A stretch of DNA of 64,000 nucleotides from Tanypteryx hageni (GCA_028673005.1 CM054118.1:59694401-59758400), one strand, 5' to 3'; counted from the stretch's first letter, positions 26,526 through 39,762 are shown. Numbers and translations are program-made. Notes: a model not told the origin generated them from the sequence alone.

Positions 26526-27984
26526 TATACATATGTTATATGTTATCTCCTCCTCCTCCTCCTCTCTAAGGAACGTCTATATATAATGATGTGTGTGTGT
26601 GTTTATATATATTTAATCGATACAGTTTGGTTTGTACAAATATTAATTCATTTGTAAACCCAATTGGAATATCAGTATTCAATGGATAAATAAAGTTGTG
26701 CTTGGAGGCGACGCTGTGCATGAAAGCGTCTTGTAAATGAACGTATTATTACTTCGCATTCCGTTGCGCATTTGCGACAGAATTTTATCCATTTACATTC
26801 CTTGTTCTCACTTCACAAGGATGTGCATTTTTTGTTATTTAATGCGCGTTACTGATAGGAGCTTCTTCTCTATTTGATTTGTCTATCAGTCCGTTTTTAC
26901 GCCTGTATCCGAGGATTTGCCGCTGGTCATAGTTCCCTTTATTGTTTCTAGGAAACTGGCAGTCCTGATTTGGTGATCTAAGCTGCGTTTAAGTTATAAT
27001 TTATTTCTTGTTGAGGAATATAATTCAGTTTCATAGCTTATGGCAATAAATACAAAACTCATTTCAATCGTTATTTGAAATTCGAATGTAAAGCTATAAT
27101 AACAATTTTATGACTGAATTAGTAATTACATTTACTAAAAGCAAGCCTCATTTATTAAGATCAAGATAAAAAAATGTGTTGATTTCAATTTTTTTGTACA
27201 CATTTTGTCGCTTTTTCATGCACCGAGACGCAAATTAAAGTCACAATAATTAACACGGTATTTCTTGATACTATTTACTGTTGATGCATGCACATGCAAT
27301 CACAATATGACATGTAAACTCTTCACAAGCAATGGAATATCTCTGCATAAGTTTCATAATTAGTTGTCGAATCAAACTTTCACAAAGTCATTCGTTTATT
27401 CGCTCACAAAATGATGGAAACGCACGCAAACAAACTTTCCAGAAGTTGCATCTGATTTATGATAAAATTGATAAATAATAGCATATTTTATTTTCATCGC
27501 GAAATTTATTTAACGGATAAGACCGAAAAAATACGAAATTTGCATCGCGACATTTCGTGACGTTCCCAAAAATGAAAAATAAGCTTATATGAACGCTGAG
27601 ACACCTTCTTTGCGTCCTTTAGTTTTACATATCAGCTTTTCTGCTCGGAGAGTTGCCGTTAAGATAAAAACCGGATCCAACTTTCACCGGATCAACGCCG
27701 TTCTAAACTTTGCGAGACTGAAGACTGGAGATGATAAATTCGTGAAATGCCTTATCGGTGTTACACCATCAGTAGGTACGACTACCCGCTCCAACGCAAA
27801 CACACGCAACACTCGACAGAGAGATAAGAGTCGCCGCAGAAAATGATTCGGTTGGTGTTGAAAAAACTTATAAAAATGCTTTCCTAAAATCTCCAAATTG
27901 CTTATCTTCCGTTGCCTCGTTTCAATCTCTTAATGCTCATCGCGGCGCTATCACGCTTCAGTGGCTGGCCTCACTTTTATATCA

Positions 27985-29115
27985 AGTTCTCTCTCTCTCT
28001 CTTGCTCACTAATCTTCTTTCTCCCCCTCTTTTCATTTCTCTCTCGCCTTACCACTCTTAAATGCAATCCATTTCATCTCCTCGTACTGCCTTGCTTACA
28101 CTTTCGCCTTCCTTTATACACCTCCCTTTATACTCATCAGCTCTACGTCTTCTGTAATTACAGCCTACGTATTTTCCAGGCCATCTACTGCATCTTCATC
28201 TCGGTCTTTGGTCGCTGATCCTGTGATGCGTTTTATGTTTTGAGGCGTTATTTCCATCCGTATATTTATTTTCGATATATTTATGGTAAGCTGAATGTTT
28301 ATGATCCCTTTCACAATCCAAGCAACTTCTTGTGTGTTTGAAGGGATTTTCCGTCTTGAAAATAACCCAATATTGATCGACACTTTCAAGTTACTGTCAT
28401 AATATATGTTGAAAACAAGTGCTTTCAATGAGATTCAATGCTAAACAAAATTGAGGACCATAAATCATGATATTTTTTGCCAATCATAATTTTAATTATT
28501 TTTCCTTTGCGTGAGCAGCACTATTTATCATTCCAAGGTCATAAGAACGCCAGGAACATCTCCAAATCAAAGAAGTGCAACTTGATACAGCAGGAGAGTT
28601 ACAAAACGGGAGAAAATAAAATACATAGTTCAGAGTGGCAATAAGAAGAAAAACCATTTAAGAATATTAACAGTCCCAAGGATTACCTACCTACCGTTCA
28701 AAAGTTCCTGAATTTTCTATTATGAAATAGTTATGAATATATTCGTGCTTAATGTTTCCGCATCCACATTGCACTATTCGTACCTCAGTTTATCTTAGCT
28801 TTACTAAAACTCAAGACCAATCTCCCCGTCATTTTCCATTCTATCCTCCGTTTAATACCACTCTGCACGCACTCAAATTTCTGCCCCATTTCCTCCCCGG
28901 AATCTTCCTCCTACCTCTTCTGAATTCCTTTTCATTCCCCCTTTGTCCTTCGTCGCATTCCTTATCTCGCCCCTTTTAATCATCCTGGAACTCATCTCTT
29001 CCTTCATTCACCAAATCTTCTTCTCGTCCTCTTCCACTCATTCTCTTCCCCTCTTGCTTCTCCTATCCCTTTTTCCATTCCTTTACACCCTCTCCCATCT
29101 TTCATCAAACCAAGT
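27985..29115. repeat. Two pyrimidine-rich patches (27985-28160 and 28830-29115)
   Basis: C/T-rich on the + strand with a CT run near 27990. The AT-rich interval between them has no recognised feature. Frames here are compositional. Confidence 0.55.
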
Positions 29116-29234
29116 TCATTCGCTACTAGCATATTCTATTCCTTGATAACCAAGGAAGGTTTCGCCTTTTGGAAAGTCACACATATATAATCAAACTACT
29201 CATGCAAATTTTTGCATTCATCAATAATCCCGAA

Positions 29235-29262
29235 GTTTCACAGTAAAAACTGCATCCTCAGG
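29235..29262 (-). ncRNA. Hammerhead-ribozyme-like core (Penelope type), opposite strand
   Basis: On the minus strand CTGAGGA (29261-29255) is followed by T, the stem GCAG-TTTTTA-CTGT and GAAAC. It has the same layout, including the single extra base, as the + strand motif at 30152. Its short stem makes activity less likely. Confidence 0.33.
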
Positions 29263-29670
29263 CGATTTGAAGTGTATACAATTGCCATATATAGGAACAT
29301 GAGAAAAATGGAGGGAGGGGAAAGGTGGGGGGCTGTAGAAGGGGAGATTAGTTGATTATTATTGAAAATTGGTGAAAGGGGTTTGAGAGGGTTAAAATAT
29401 TTTCAGGAAAATATTGGAATTAATGTGGGAGCTCATGAACTAGAAGTCCTAAAAGGTGAAACAAGTAACTTATCTATTCTATGTTCTGAGCTGCAGTAGA
29501 CTTGTTGATAGAATTGTTGGCATGACAGCTGATAATACCAACTAGCTGCTTAGTGCAGCGTTGCTTGCAGCATCAATAAGATGTGCTTACTTCCACCCCG
29601 CATGGTAAATTAATGCAATGGGTGGGTTTAGTTTTAGAATTGTATTCCAAGATACTACAGAGAACTTTTC

Positions 29671-29960
29671 AACTATATCCGACGGTCCCGCATTTAAAGT
29701 TATAAAAGTTCCATGTTCGGCCCTGAGATGACAGTAATAGAAAGGTGCACGTCATAAATATTTTCTATTAAACTTTTCTGTTCATATTCTGTTTTTCGAC
29801 AAATTAGATATTCGTAGTTTTGTATTTTAATGTTTTTTACTACATTAATGTAATGCAATGGAAATCAAGAATGTGCACGAGTATAATTTTTTTAAATGCA
29901 TGTCAAAATACTACAGTGCTGCCTGGTGGAGAACACTTAAACTATCTCCGACGGTCCCGC
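29671..29960 (+). repeat. Direct duplication spaced 269 bp
   Basis: TCCGACGGTCCCGCATTTA is identical at about 29678 and 29947. Flanking text is also shared: ATACTACAG, GAGAAC and AACTAT before it, and a GTT/GTAT-AAA block after it. It lies inside the Penelope-like segment. Confidence 0.7.
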
Positions 29961-30151
29961 ATTTAGTATGGTAAAATTGCAGGACAATAATATTTTCTAT
30001 AAAAATCTTTCCAAATTAGGTTTTCCAACAATTGCTTATATTAGATACTAATACTTTTTAAAATTTTGATGTTGTATGCGATATTTGCAACCTAAAAAGA
30101 AGTAAAAATACTTTTAATGAAATTTCGGGGTCACTGCCAGGTCAGGTTCGC

Positions 30152-30183
30152 CCCTGAAGATGCCCACTTAGTGGGTGAAATGC
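30152..30183 (+). ncRNA. Hammerhead-ribozyme-like core (Penelope type)
   Basis: CTGAAGA at 30154-30160 is followed by T, the stem GCCCAC-TTA-GTGGGT (one G.U pair) and GAAATGC. Core residues C-UGANGA and GAAA are present. An extra base separates UGANGA from stem II, so cleavage activity is uncertain. Confidence 0.4.
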
Positions 30184-30240
30184 ATTGGGAATAATCCTAT
30201 AATTTTGGCTGAAGGAGTTTCTTACCATTGATTAATTGGA

Positions 30241-32699
30241 GCCAAAAGTGTTCGAGCTATCAACTAATGTTCAATAACGTAGTTAATAGGCCATGGATCA
30301 GTGATGTCCAATAACCATACGGGAGCAATATATAATGGTAAATTATCACCGTGCGGTGACCCGAGACCTTCGCATACAATAGATGTGAAGTGTTATCGTT
30401 CTTTTTTACTATAGATACTAACTTTGGAGTTGCAAAACGTATAGGTTCTAAGAATCTTTTCCGGAAATTATCGGATACCTGTAACAGAACATTAGTGGGG
30501 ATCGGTTGCATGATAAACATTTGCATCAATTGTATTAATAACGCGTATGACTTTCTTTCAGTTAATATAATAGTTGTTACTGTAAAAAAATTCAAATTTT
30601 TCATATTTTATGGCACGAGTTGAGGCACTGAAATCATTTTGTGATTTTGTCGAAGTGCAGTACAGACAAATTTTGTTATATTTGAACTCAGTATTTCTGA
30701 GTCTGATGCCTGCTCTTTAATAAATATTAACAATGTTTCAACCGCTACGAACTTATTTTATATCAGTTGAAATTGCCTCCGGTATTCTTAAGGAATTTAT
30801 CGGAACTTGGCACTGGTTCTTACACAATGTTGCCAATATTTTCCATGTATCCTATTTTAAAAATGAAGGGGTAGAACTCATCAGCACTGAAAGCCACATA
30901 TTTGCGCTTGTATAAGAATTTAGAAGAGAGGAAAATATCTATATCTCAAATTTAAATAATTGCAGAAGAAAATTACTAACGATGATATTCGTTGAGATTT
31001 GGATCTGGTGCATCAAATAACGGGGAAATTCTATGTAATTGTCTGAAATATCTATACCTTAGGAATCTCCATGAAAGCGCACTTCCCACTTTGTCGTATG
31101 ATGATCTTCTAATTAACTTTGTGCCCTTAATTCACATCTTAATTAGAACTTGCTAGCCGAATGGGACAAGGAGAGAGTATCTTCAGATCAGAGATGGTTG
31201 AATGTACTTAAAGATTTTTGTCATGTAGTAAACGTTAACACTAAAAACATACAGAAAATGTGCGAATTCGTCCTCTCTTTGGCAAGTAAAAACACTGCGA
31301 TCTAATGGTCATTTTCGCTCATTAACAACTTTAAAGGATCGGAGAATTCATCAATGACTATTGAAACCGTAGAACCTCTCTTGATAATCCAAATGAATTA
31401 CTCAAGAGATTTGCCAAGAGATGTTTGAAAAAATTAAGAACAATATACAATTATTGGGAAAACTGAGTTCTTCCAACAAATACAAGTAGAACAATACGCC
31501 ATCAACTTCAGCAGAAGATGAATGACCAAAAGAGAAACGCAAATATTGTATTAACTGATAACATACGCATATTTTTTTCCTGAATGTGTTATTTTTCACG
31601 TTATTTTATTCTTTTCAATAAAACCGAATCGTTATATGTGGTTTAATTTTTATACTTTTATTTTAAAGCGCTTTTCATTAAAATAAATTCGCAAATCAGA
31701 GAAATCTTTTGTTGAGTGTCTCGAAATTAGGTTCAGCAAATATGGTCACCGCAGATATATCCCTTGAGAAAAAGCTGAGCAGTAAACCATAGAACACCGA
31801 AGCTCTCACTGAGGTTACTCGGAAAGTGAGTGGCTGGAGTTCGATTCCCGGTCATGTTCAGAATTTTTATCTTTCTCTACGCTTAGAATGTATATTCTGC
31901 ATCATGTGTTCATTTACCTACCCACTTTCCTTCGTGTATATTTGAATAAAATCAATCATGAGGCAAAAATAAATAAACAGTTATCATGGAAACTAGAAGT
32001 ATTACGATAACCTCATTCATCCAGGTGCATTTAGTAGGAATCAAACCTTCTCAAAAAAACATAATCCACAAAATGATCCTTAGAATTGTTTAAAATTTCT
32101 CGATTGATTTTATGTTCCTTCGCTCTCGTAAACGAATTTTGAAATTGAAAGTAAAACTGAATTCTTTCCAAGTATTTATTGACACAAACCTCCAAACGGT
32201 AATTTTTAACGTCTGATTTAATTTCAAGCTCTTATATTATAGCGTGTCCGTATGAACCATTTTATTAGATATCTATTTCCATTCGAGTGTCAAATCTGAA
32301 ATTAATGTAGGTGTCCAAACGCATAAGTGGATATGATTATAATTACCTTGATTAAACGGGAGTAAACTTTTGAAAGATAAGACACTTTGTAGTCGGACGA
32401 ATTATCTCGGTTGTTATTTGAATCAAAAGTGATAACAAGTCGTTGATTTGGATTCATTATGGTTCTTACAGCGAGTTTAAAGTTCCATCTTACAATGAAA
32501 ACTGATTGAGTATTGAGATCAATGGATCTTTTCCTTGGGTTTAACGGCGTAACTGAATTAGGACAATAGTAGTGCGTAATTATAGCTATCTGTTAAAAGA
32601 AAGCTGTTATGTTTATATTTCTTAAGAATCGTTTAAGGCTATCAACCATTCGTTTCATCAATACATGAGCTGTGTAACATTTATTTAACCGTAATAATA
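30241..32699. other. No recognised gene
   Basis: AT-rich sequence; only the SINE fragment near 31.8 kb was identified. The frame at 30260-30604 (-) is unrecognised. Confidence 0.5.
31805..31875 (+). mobile_element. Degenerate tRNA-derived SINE fragment
   Basis: Box B AGTTCGATTCCCGGT and the tail TTCAGAATTTTTATCTTTCT match the 14.9-kb copy. The box A half is eroded. Confidence 0.5.
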
Positions 32700-33525
32700 A
32701 AGAAGATGGAAAGTTATACTCCATAAATGGAACACACAGAGATTTCAAAGGCGTTATTAATGAGAAATACGTATGGAACGGTATCGAAAGATTAGGTGAT
32801 TCTCGAATTTTTATCCACAAAACTATAGACTCAGGGATTATCTAGTAGGAAATATTGTTCTCTATCCAAATAAATTTGTATCTATACCTCACAGATGATA
32901 TAAGAGAATGGGAGAGAAATATACGGATTTTTAATTGTTGTTTGCTGAGAGAACCGTCTTTGCGACTGATGTAAACAAAATATTCGATGTTTTGCTCGGG
33001 ATATTCTCGAATTTTTATCTTCAAATCTGTAAGTTGTAATTATGTGACCTCTGGACCATCTTGTAGTAAATGTGGCTCTCGATCTAAATACATTTTGTAA
33101 TCTATACCTCGCTCATCATATAACAGAATGGGAGAGAAATATATTCATTTTTAATTGTTGTTTGCCTCGCGGACTTTCTTGTAATAAATGTTGTTCTCTA
33201 TCCGAATAATTTTTAAAATATATACCTCACATATCATATAAGAGCTAGGGAGATAAAAATTCCATATTTCATATATGCTTGACGGATGCCATTTAACAAG
33301 ATACGAGTATAAGTTTATTAAAGTAATTATGTGAAGTGGAAGTGCTAATTGACGGATTCATTTGAAAACCACAACGATGAATTTTAATAAAGATCATTCA
33401 TACCTAATTAAATTACAATCCATAAAGGTGTTTAGGAGATGAAAGTTACGACAGACGGACGGACCAGACGTGCCCATAAGGCTTTCCGCTATTACCGCTT
33501 CGCTGGTAAAGAACGCATAAAAACT
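32700..33525 (+). repeat. Inverted-pair repeat, left copy (about 820 bp)
   Basis: It aligns with the reverse complement of 38830-39555 over its length. It contains an internal duplication: TCTCGAATTTTTATC at 32801 and again at 33004, and TTCTCTATCC(A/G)AATAA blocks. It ends with GACGGACGGACCAGACGTG, then CCGCTTCGCTGGTAAAGAAC. Confidence 0.85.
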
Positions 33526-36500
33526 GAATCTCAACCATAGAAAATTTTTCATGTATGCGAGTGTTTTGACTTTCTATTTGTGCGGATTACTATCATTGTG
33601 GTTACATTAAAGTTCCTCCGAGCTGTGTAAAATTTATCGGCGAGTTTAAAAGGTAAGTTTATCATGTTGCTCATTCTAAAAAAATATAAATATGTGACTG
33701 CGGAGATTTCCTTCACTTCTTGATGCATAAATTTGAAAGCTACATTTTTCATCGCAAACAGAATGTCAGAATAATATCCTACGCGTGTTTGGTTTAAGTA
33801 TTCAGCTGTTCGATCTAAAGTCGCCACATTCCAGCTCGTATATCAGATTTCTTTTCCCTCTGACGTTCAGACGCAGGCAATGAGTCAACGGTTGACCTGA
33901 CGACGAAGGCACTATGCCCTGGACTATGAATCGATCGATTGATTCGCCAATCTCTTTATCGGTCCAATGCCGAGACGGAAATATCTGCAAGGGACGGGTC
34001 CTCTTTACGGAGAATTAATTGGCACACTCGACCTTAGGCTTCCACTAAGCAATCCCAGCGAAAAAGTTCCGCGCGCGACTCTTTCTGCGCCAGACTTTCC
34101 ATCCTTCCAATTATCTGATTTTGATTGGCACTCGGAGAAGGAGTTCGGCTGGCGATTCACCTTTACCAACCTGCAACCCATCGAGGAAAGTTGTTGAGTT
34201 TATCTAATCAATGAAAGAGATAAAAGTTTCATTTAATTAATCGTGTGCGCATATGCTATGATGTGTGACCATGTCGATAGGAATGCATTTGTTTTACATA
34301 TCTCAGCTCTAATTGGGCGTCTTTACAGAAAGTGGGGAATGCAATGCTCCAAAGTAATTACTGTGTCAAACTTATCTCCGCGAGAAAAAAATAAATACAG
34401 CTTAGGCCAATCGATTTTAATACGGGAAACGTATAAAACTCGGTGAATCATACGATCCCAAATTCCTTTCGTTGATTTACGCTATAGTTTGAGGCTGTAG
34501 TTTCTTGGAAATTTTTTCTGTATTTTTAGCTATAGTCTTCTACATATGTCAGTCAATTCGACTCTTGAATTTTGAAAACATTATTTCCTGGACGTATACG
34601 GTTTAGGAGTTGAACGTAAAGTAGAAAAAAATTCCAACTTGTCTAGGAATCAAATCTGGGCAGAATGCTATTAGAAGATTTCTTGTGAGTTAGTTAGTCT
34701 GATATCACTAAACGTCCTCTCTCGGAGTCTGATATAGAATTTTTATATTTAATTTCAAATTATCGATAAAAGTGTAGAGCTAAAGCATAGGAGAAAATGG
34801 TATTGTCATAGAAACGCGCAGAACTCGGAGAGGAATTCACAAAGAAAAAGATGAGAATAGTATCGATATACGTTAAAATTTATTTTGTCATTCAGGTAAA
34901 ACGTGCACAGTTTACAAAAAATTCCATCCCTGCATAAGGAATAAGATTTATTTTGCCTCGAATGTTATTCTCGTGGCGAAGATAAAGATTTACTTGATTC
35001 TTTTTAGAAAATGTTATTTCTTTTTTGGTGAATCACTTTTATAATAATATTCCCATTATCATTTATTTTTTAACATACTCGTAATCATTCGATGCTGAAG
35101 TTTTACAATGAGCATAATAACCGTAGAATTAGAGCAGGATTCGTACCCGCGACCTTAGCATTGGAAGCCAGACATGCTAACCGCTCCTCTACCAAGGCCT
35201 GCAGTAAGAAATTTACGAGCCATAGTTAACCATTCCTCTGACTCTTTGACGAGAGAACGTTAAAAGTATGATATAAAAAGGGAGAGAGTAGGAAGAGGAA
35301 AAATGAAAAAATAAGTTAAGATGCGATAGAAGAGGTAATGGAAGCAGAGAGAGAGAGAGAAACACAGTGAATGATATAGAGCAAGGCCACGTTGACGATT
35401 GTCAGAAGGCTCGCGGGTCGAAAGGTCATTTTATAGGACCTTTTTTGTTTTAAGACTTAAATAATATGGCTTATATCAAGGATCCGCAAAATTTTCATTA
35501 AAATGCTTCAAAGGACCGATAAAAGTTGGTGAGATAATCGAATAAAAGTGTTAAATGTTAGTTTTTAAAATGATTCGTTAGAACAAAAATATAAAAACAC
35601 ATAATTACAAACAATAAATGAATAGAAAATTGTCACCCAAAACTAATGTAAATTCACGTACACTTCAGGTTTTAATGGAAACTGTGTCTGCTTTTAATCA
35701 ATAAATGTTTCATTTTCGGGAAATATATTTGAAACGCCTAACCTAAACATATCTGTAGATGCGCATCGGTAAATGTTTAGTGCGACCTTGATTTTATCAA
35801 CATTCATAAGTGAGAATGATTCTTTACCCACATAAGTGCTGCCGAATATCTATACCTTTTCTCTGGCAAAATCATTAACCTCTCAAGCGCGGAGGACATT
35901 TAATTAAATTCCATATCTGAGGTCGGAGGAGTTATTTTTTTTAATTGCGATTTCGGTTCCTGAAAATTGAAAAATTTACAACTTTTTCGTTTTTATTGGA
36001 TTTGTCTGAATTTTTTTAGGATTTTAGTAGAACATGATATTTATAAACAAAACGTTTTTCACTTTCAAGTCAAGCACACTCTTTGCAGGAGAGAAGAGAA
36101 ATCTCCCCGATCGCCAGCCACTCACGCACGTACACATGCCTTCATATACCTTTCACTGTTGTGAAAACTATTTGCGTTATTGATATGCAATCTTTTTCAA
36201 GGAGAATTGTCAGCTTTTATAAACATTTCATTTGCTGGATGCAGCTCTCTAAACCAATTAGGGGAAAAGTTTCTTGCAGGTCAACATTTTCATATCTGGA
36301 CTAAAATTTTGTAATAAATTTTCCGTTTCGTATATTTTTAAACAACATTTCATATAGCCTATAAAGTTCTGAGTTATACATTAGTCATTTTCCATCATTA
36401 CAGAGGTTACATGTTAAACATCGTCCTATTTTGTTGAGTAGAAGCAAAAATATGACGATGTATGTATCGGAATGTACGTGTAATAAAAAAATTAGAAGTT

Positions 36501-36658
36501 TTTAAAAACTTATAAGCCATTTGCTTTAATCAATTTACTATGACATTCACTACAAGAAAATATGATAACTTCAATGAATCATCTATACTGATTTTTTTAC
36601 TAGCATTTACTTTGCTTGTAATCAGTTAGATCACACTCAGGGGAGACTTCACTTAGTC
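33526..36658. other. No recognised gene
   Basis: A slightly GC-richer stretch at 33800-34200 holds an unrecognised 76-codon frame (33967-34197, +). A purine-rich patch lies at 35275-35380 beside the SINE at 35.1 kb. Confidence 0.45.
35131..35199 (-). mobile_element. tRNA-derived SINE head, same family as 4762-4830
   Basis: On the minus strand GCCTTGGTAGAGGAGCGGTT, then AGCATGTCTGGCTTCCAATG, leads to a degenerate box B GGTACGAATCC. The downstream CGGTTATTATG resembles the TGGTTATGTG tail of the 4.8-kb copy. Confidence 0.65.
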
Positions 36659-37424
36659 TCCTCACTCATCATTTTCAAATGCGAAAATTTCCCTTAGCTC
36701 TTTGTAACTTTTCATGCGATGCAATGCAATGCAATAATGTGGGTCTGATATGCTCGATATTTCTTCATTACCATCAGAATCATCTTTATGCTGATTGCTA
36801 TCAAATGATAGGTCAGAATCTTCCTGTATTTGTTCCTTGGACAAAGATGTAGTAGATAATTGTGTTTGGAAATTTGTTGGCGTTGAAGTAGATGGTAATG
36901 ATGAGGTAATACAATCTGTATTAACATCTGAATGATCCTGGGTAGTTCTTTTAAAAAATTGTGAACGACTGCCTGCTTGGCTGACAAGTTTTACTTTCTT
37001 CTGATCTCGTATTTTTCTATAGGCTGCCCCGGTAAGACGTTTACGTGAAATAATTTTTATATTACACTATTATGGGTTTCAGGAGTTTAATTTAGTTAAC
37101 ATCGCACTCGCTGTCCACCGCCTCGGCGAGCCAAAGCCACAGATGCTGCTGCATTGCTTATGTAGCCCCGTGCCGGCCAACAAAAGCGACTTTCTTGCTC
37201 AATTAAGTCAACAGTATGACTGATACGACGCACATATCAGTCAACTGTTATGTTTAATATCTCCATTTCATTAAAAAAAACTTCATCTCACAAAAAAGAA
37301 GCTGAGTTTTTGAAATTGTAAATATGAATATATTTATTTTATTAATTTTTTAGATTTTGCCGCCCATGTGAAAATGCCGCCCCTAGGGAATGCTTGAGTT
37401 GCCTAATGCCCAGCGGCGGCCTTG
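36659..37424 (-). mobile_element. hAT-type DNA transposon remnant with ZMYM1-like N-terminal coding fragment
   Basis: The minus-strand end at 37424 reads CAAGGCCGCCGCTGGGCATT, a hAT-like terminus, followed by two GGGCGGC words. Further in, an open frame from about 37050 to the stop at 36662-36664 encodes a start-like K-R-L-T-G-A-A-Y-R-K-I-R segment. It continues into a region of about 110 residues rich in Ser, Asp and Glu. The K-R-x-[ST]-G-x-x-x-R-K opening is common at the N-terminus of hAT/ZMYM1-like transposases. No BED finger or catalytic domain follows, so the element is internally deleted. The frame starting at 36987 in another phase is a shadow. Confidence 0.55.
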
Positions 37425-38829
37425 AATAACAACTTCGTGAAGTGAGAGAGGAGGAATTTGTTATGATGATGGGAGGGGAATCCCAGTAACTGATGTGATC
37501 CGAAAAACTGCTATTCACACCAGAAAAATTTGGAAAGCGCATATATAAAACTGATTATGTTTACTATATTAACCATCCTATAGAAACGGACTGTCATAAA
37601 ACTCGATCTAAAAGATTCCTTTTGGTGGGTGGCAGTCATTAAGGAAGGGATGCAAAACTCCGGCTCGCAGGGCAAACCCGCTGAATAATTTTATCTGCCC
37701 TGCAAAGAGGCAGTTATAGGATATTCAAATTATTGCTCTCTAGACGATGTATCTGCTCAGGGCTTACCCTAGGGGGCCGAGAGTTACCAGCGGGCTGCTT
37801 GAAATTCTCTCCGTAGTTTGTGGGCTTTTGATATAGAATATAATATAACCTGGAATTGTAATAAAGATAAAGTGAGTGACATTGAGCTTGAAATATCATA
37901 AATAAGTGTGCAAAAACGATGAGAGAATGAGACGATACATAAGATTCAATAGCATAATTGAAGATACGAAGGGGGATTACAAGAATTGCTTATTTCTAAT
38001 TTTGTATCAGGAGATATGCGATTAAATAAAACCTTTGAAATGTAAATTGGAACGTTTCATTTATCCATAATAGTTTGCACTAACCAACTTGTAATGCATA
38101 ATGTTTTCTTTTTGTGCTTGTGTTACAATTTTATTATTGACATCCTCGTATAACAATTATTTGGGGGTTATGGATGAGTTCTATTTCTGGATATTTCTTG
38201 AATATTATATTAATTATTCAGAGGGGGTTTGGTATTGAATGGTAAATTGCACAAAGATTTACCATTACTAAGTCAGAAAATTTCAGTTTTTTAAAAGAAA
38301 TTATATTAAAATATTTTTATGAATTATCTAATAAATTACGAAGTAAATATATAGCAAATAAGGGGCTGAGACGGTTGTTTTCACCAGCTTCAACAAGCAT
38401 ACAAGTAACACTGTCCGGGATAAAGTTTTCGGCAGAGCAAAATAATCTAGCTTAAGGAAATAATACACTCGTAAATAATTGAAATGCTTATTCGAGTCGT
38501 TCCTTTTATCCTTACCCTTGTCCTAAAAAATATTCCGCGACATATTATACTTTCTTTCCCATCCTCTTGTTTTCTTTCTCTAGATCCTGACTAATCCGAT
38601 GATGTCACTTCAGTCCGTAATCCACTCGATCCCTTCTCGCCTCCGTCACCCTCCCCATCTTCTCCCTTTCACTGAACTGAGGCTATCTTAGCTCTGCACA
38701 CACCCTCATTCCATCATAAACCCCTCTAGAGTGTCTGCTTGCAGCTGAAACGCTTTCTCTTAATTCGTCCTTATCATACACGTAATGCAGCGATGCACAG
38801 TAGTTTTTTATACAACCCAGTTAAACTCC

Positions 38830-39555
38830 GATTGAAGCGTTTTTAGGCTTTCTCTATCAGCGAAGCGGTAATAGCGGAACGCCATATCTGGTCCGTCCGT
38901 CGTAACTTTCATCTCATAAACCGCTGGACGAATTTTAATTTAATTAAGTATGAGTGATCGTTTTTAAATTCATCGCCCAATTGCGATTTTCAACTGAATC
39001 CTTCTTTTAGAACTTCCACATTACTTAATTACTTTAATAAATTTATACTCGCATCTCGTTAAATGACATCTTCAAGCAACAATGAAATACCTTACTTTTC
39101 TCTCCCTAGTTCTTATATGATCTGTAAGGTATAGATTTAAAAAATTATTCGGATAGAGAACAACATTTACTACAAGAAAGTCAGCCAGGCCACATAATTA
39201 CAAGTTATGGTTTTGGAGATAAAAATTCGAGAAAAACTCGAGCTAAGAAACGCATATTTTATTTACATCGATCTCTAAGGCGGTTCTCTCGGTAAACAAC
39301 AATTTAAATCCATGTTATTCCATTTCACGCCTTTATATGATCTTTTAGGTGTAGATTAAAAAATTTATTTTGATAGGTAACAGCATTTATTTCAAGATAT
39401 TCCTCGAGACCATATAATTACTAGTTATAGTTTTGGAGATAAAAATTCGAGAATCGCCCAAGCTTTCGATAGCATTTCATAAATATTTCCTATTAAGAAA
39501 GTCTTTGAAATCTCTGTGTATTCCATTAATGGAGTAAACTTATCCATCTTGTTTT
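38830..39555 (-). repeat. Inverted-pair repeat, right copy (about 725 bp)
   Basis: This is the reverse complement of the 32.7-33.5 kb repeat. It begins with CAGCGAAGCGGTAATAGCGG and CTGGTCCGTCCGTCGTAAC, and ends with the AATTCGAGAATC and CTCTGTGTATTCCATTAATGG blocks. The copies are separated by about 5.3 kb. Confidence 0.85.
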
Positions 39556-39762
39556 ATTTCAGACGTTTTCATTATTGCAACGACATTCTGATATTTTTTT
39601 CGGGGTCACGAATGATTTTGGTAAATGAATAATAATTTAGTTGGCGAATGAGAAAGCAGATATTAATGTAAATGTTCGTGGAAAGATTTTAGATCAATTT
39701 CATCATGTATACTCCTTTTTTGTGGAAATAATTCTAATTCTATAGTATGTTATCTCTTAAAT

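Larger units (their letters stand above)
29150..30240. mobile_element. Penelope-like segment with two opposed hammerhead-like motifs
   Basis: On the minus strand at 29261-29235 and on the plus strand at 30154-30183, the same layout appears: CTGARGA, one extra T, a stem-loop, then GAAA. The stems are GCAG/CTGT (loop TTTTTA) and GCCCAC/GTGGGT (loop TTA). Both are followed by a similar GGGATTATT / GGGAATAATCC stretch. Penelope-like elements are known to carry hammerhead motifs in terminal repeats, which can lie in inverted orientation. No reverse transcriptase is present. The segment also contains a 269-bp-spaced internal duplication. Confidence 0.5.

Noticed and set aside
33967..34197. 76-codon + strand frame in a slightly GC-richer patch
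   Set aside because: No recognisable domain or clear splice boundaries.
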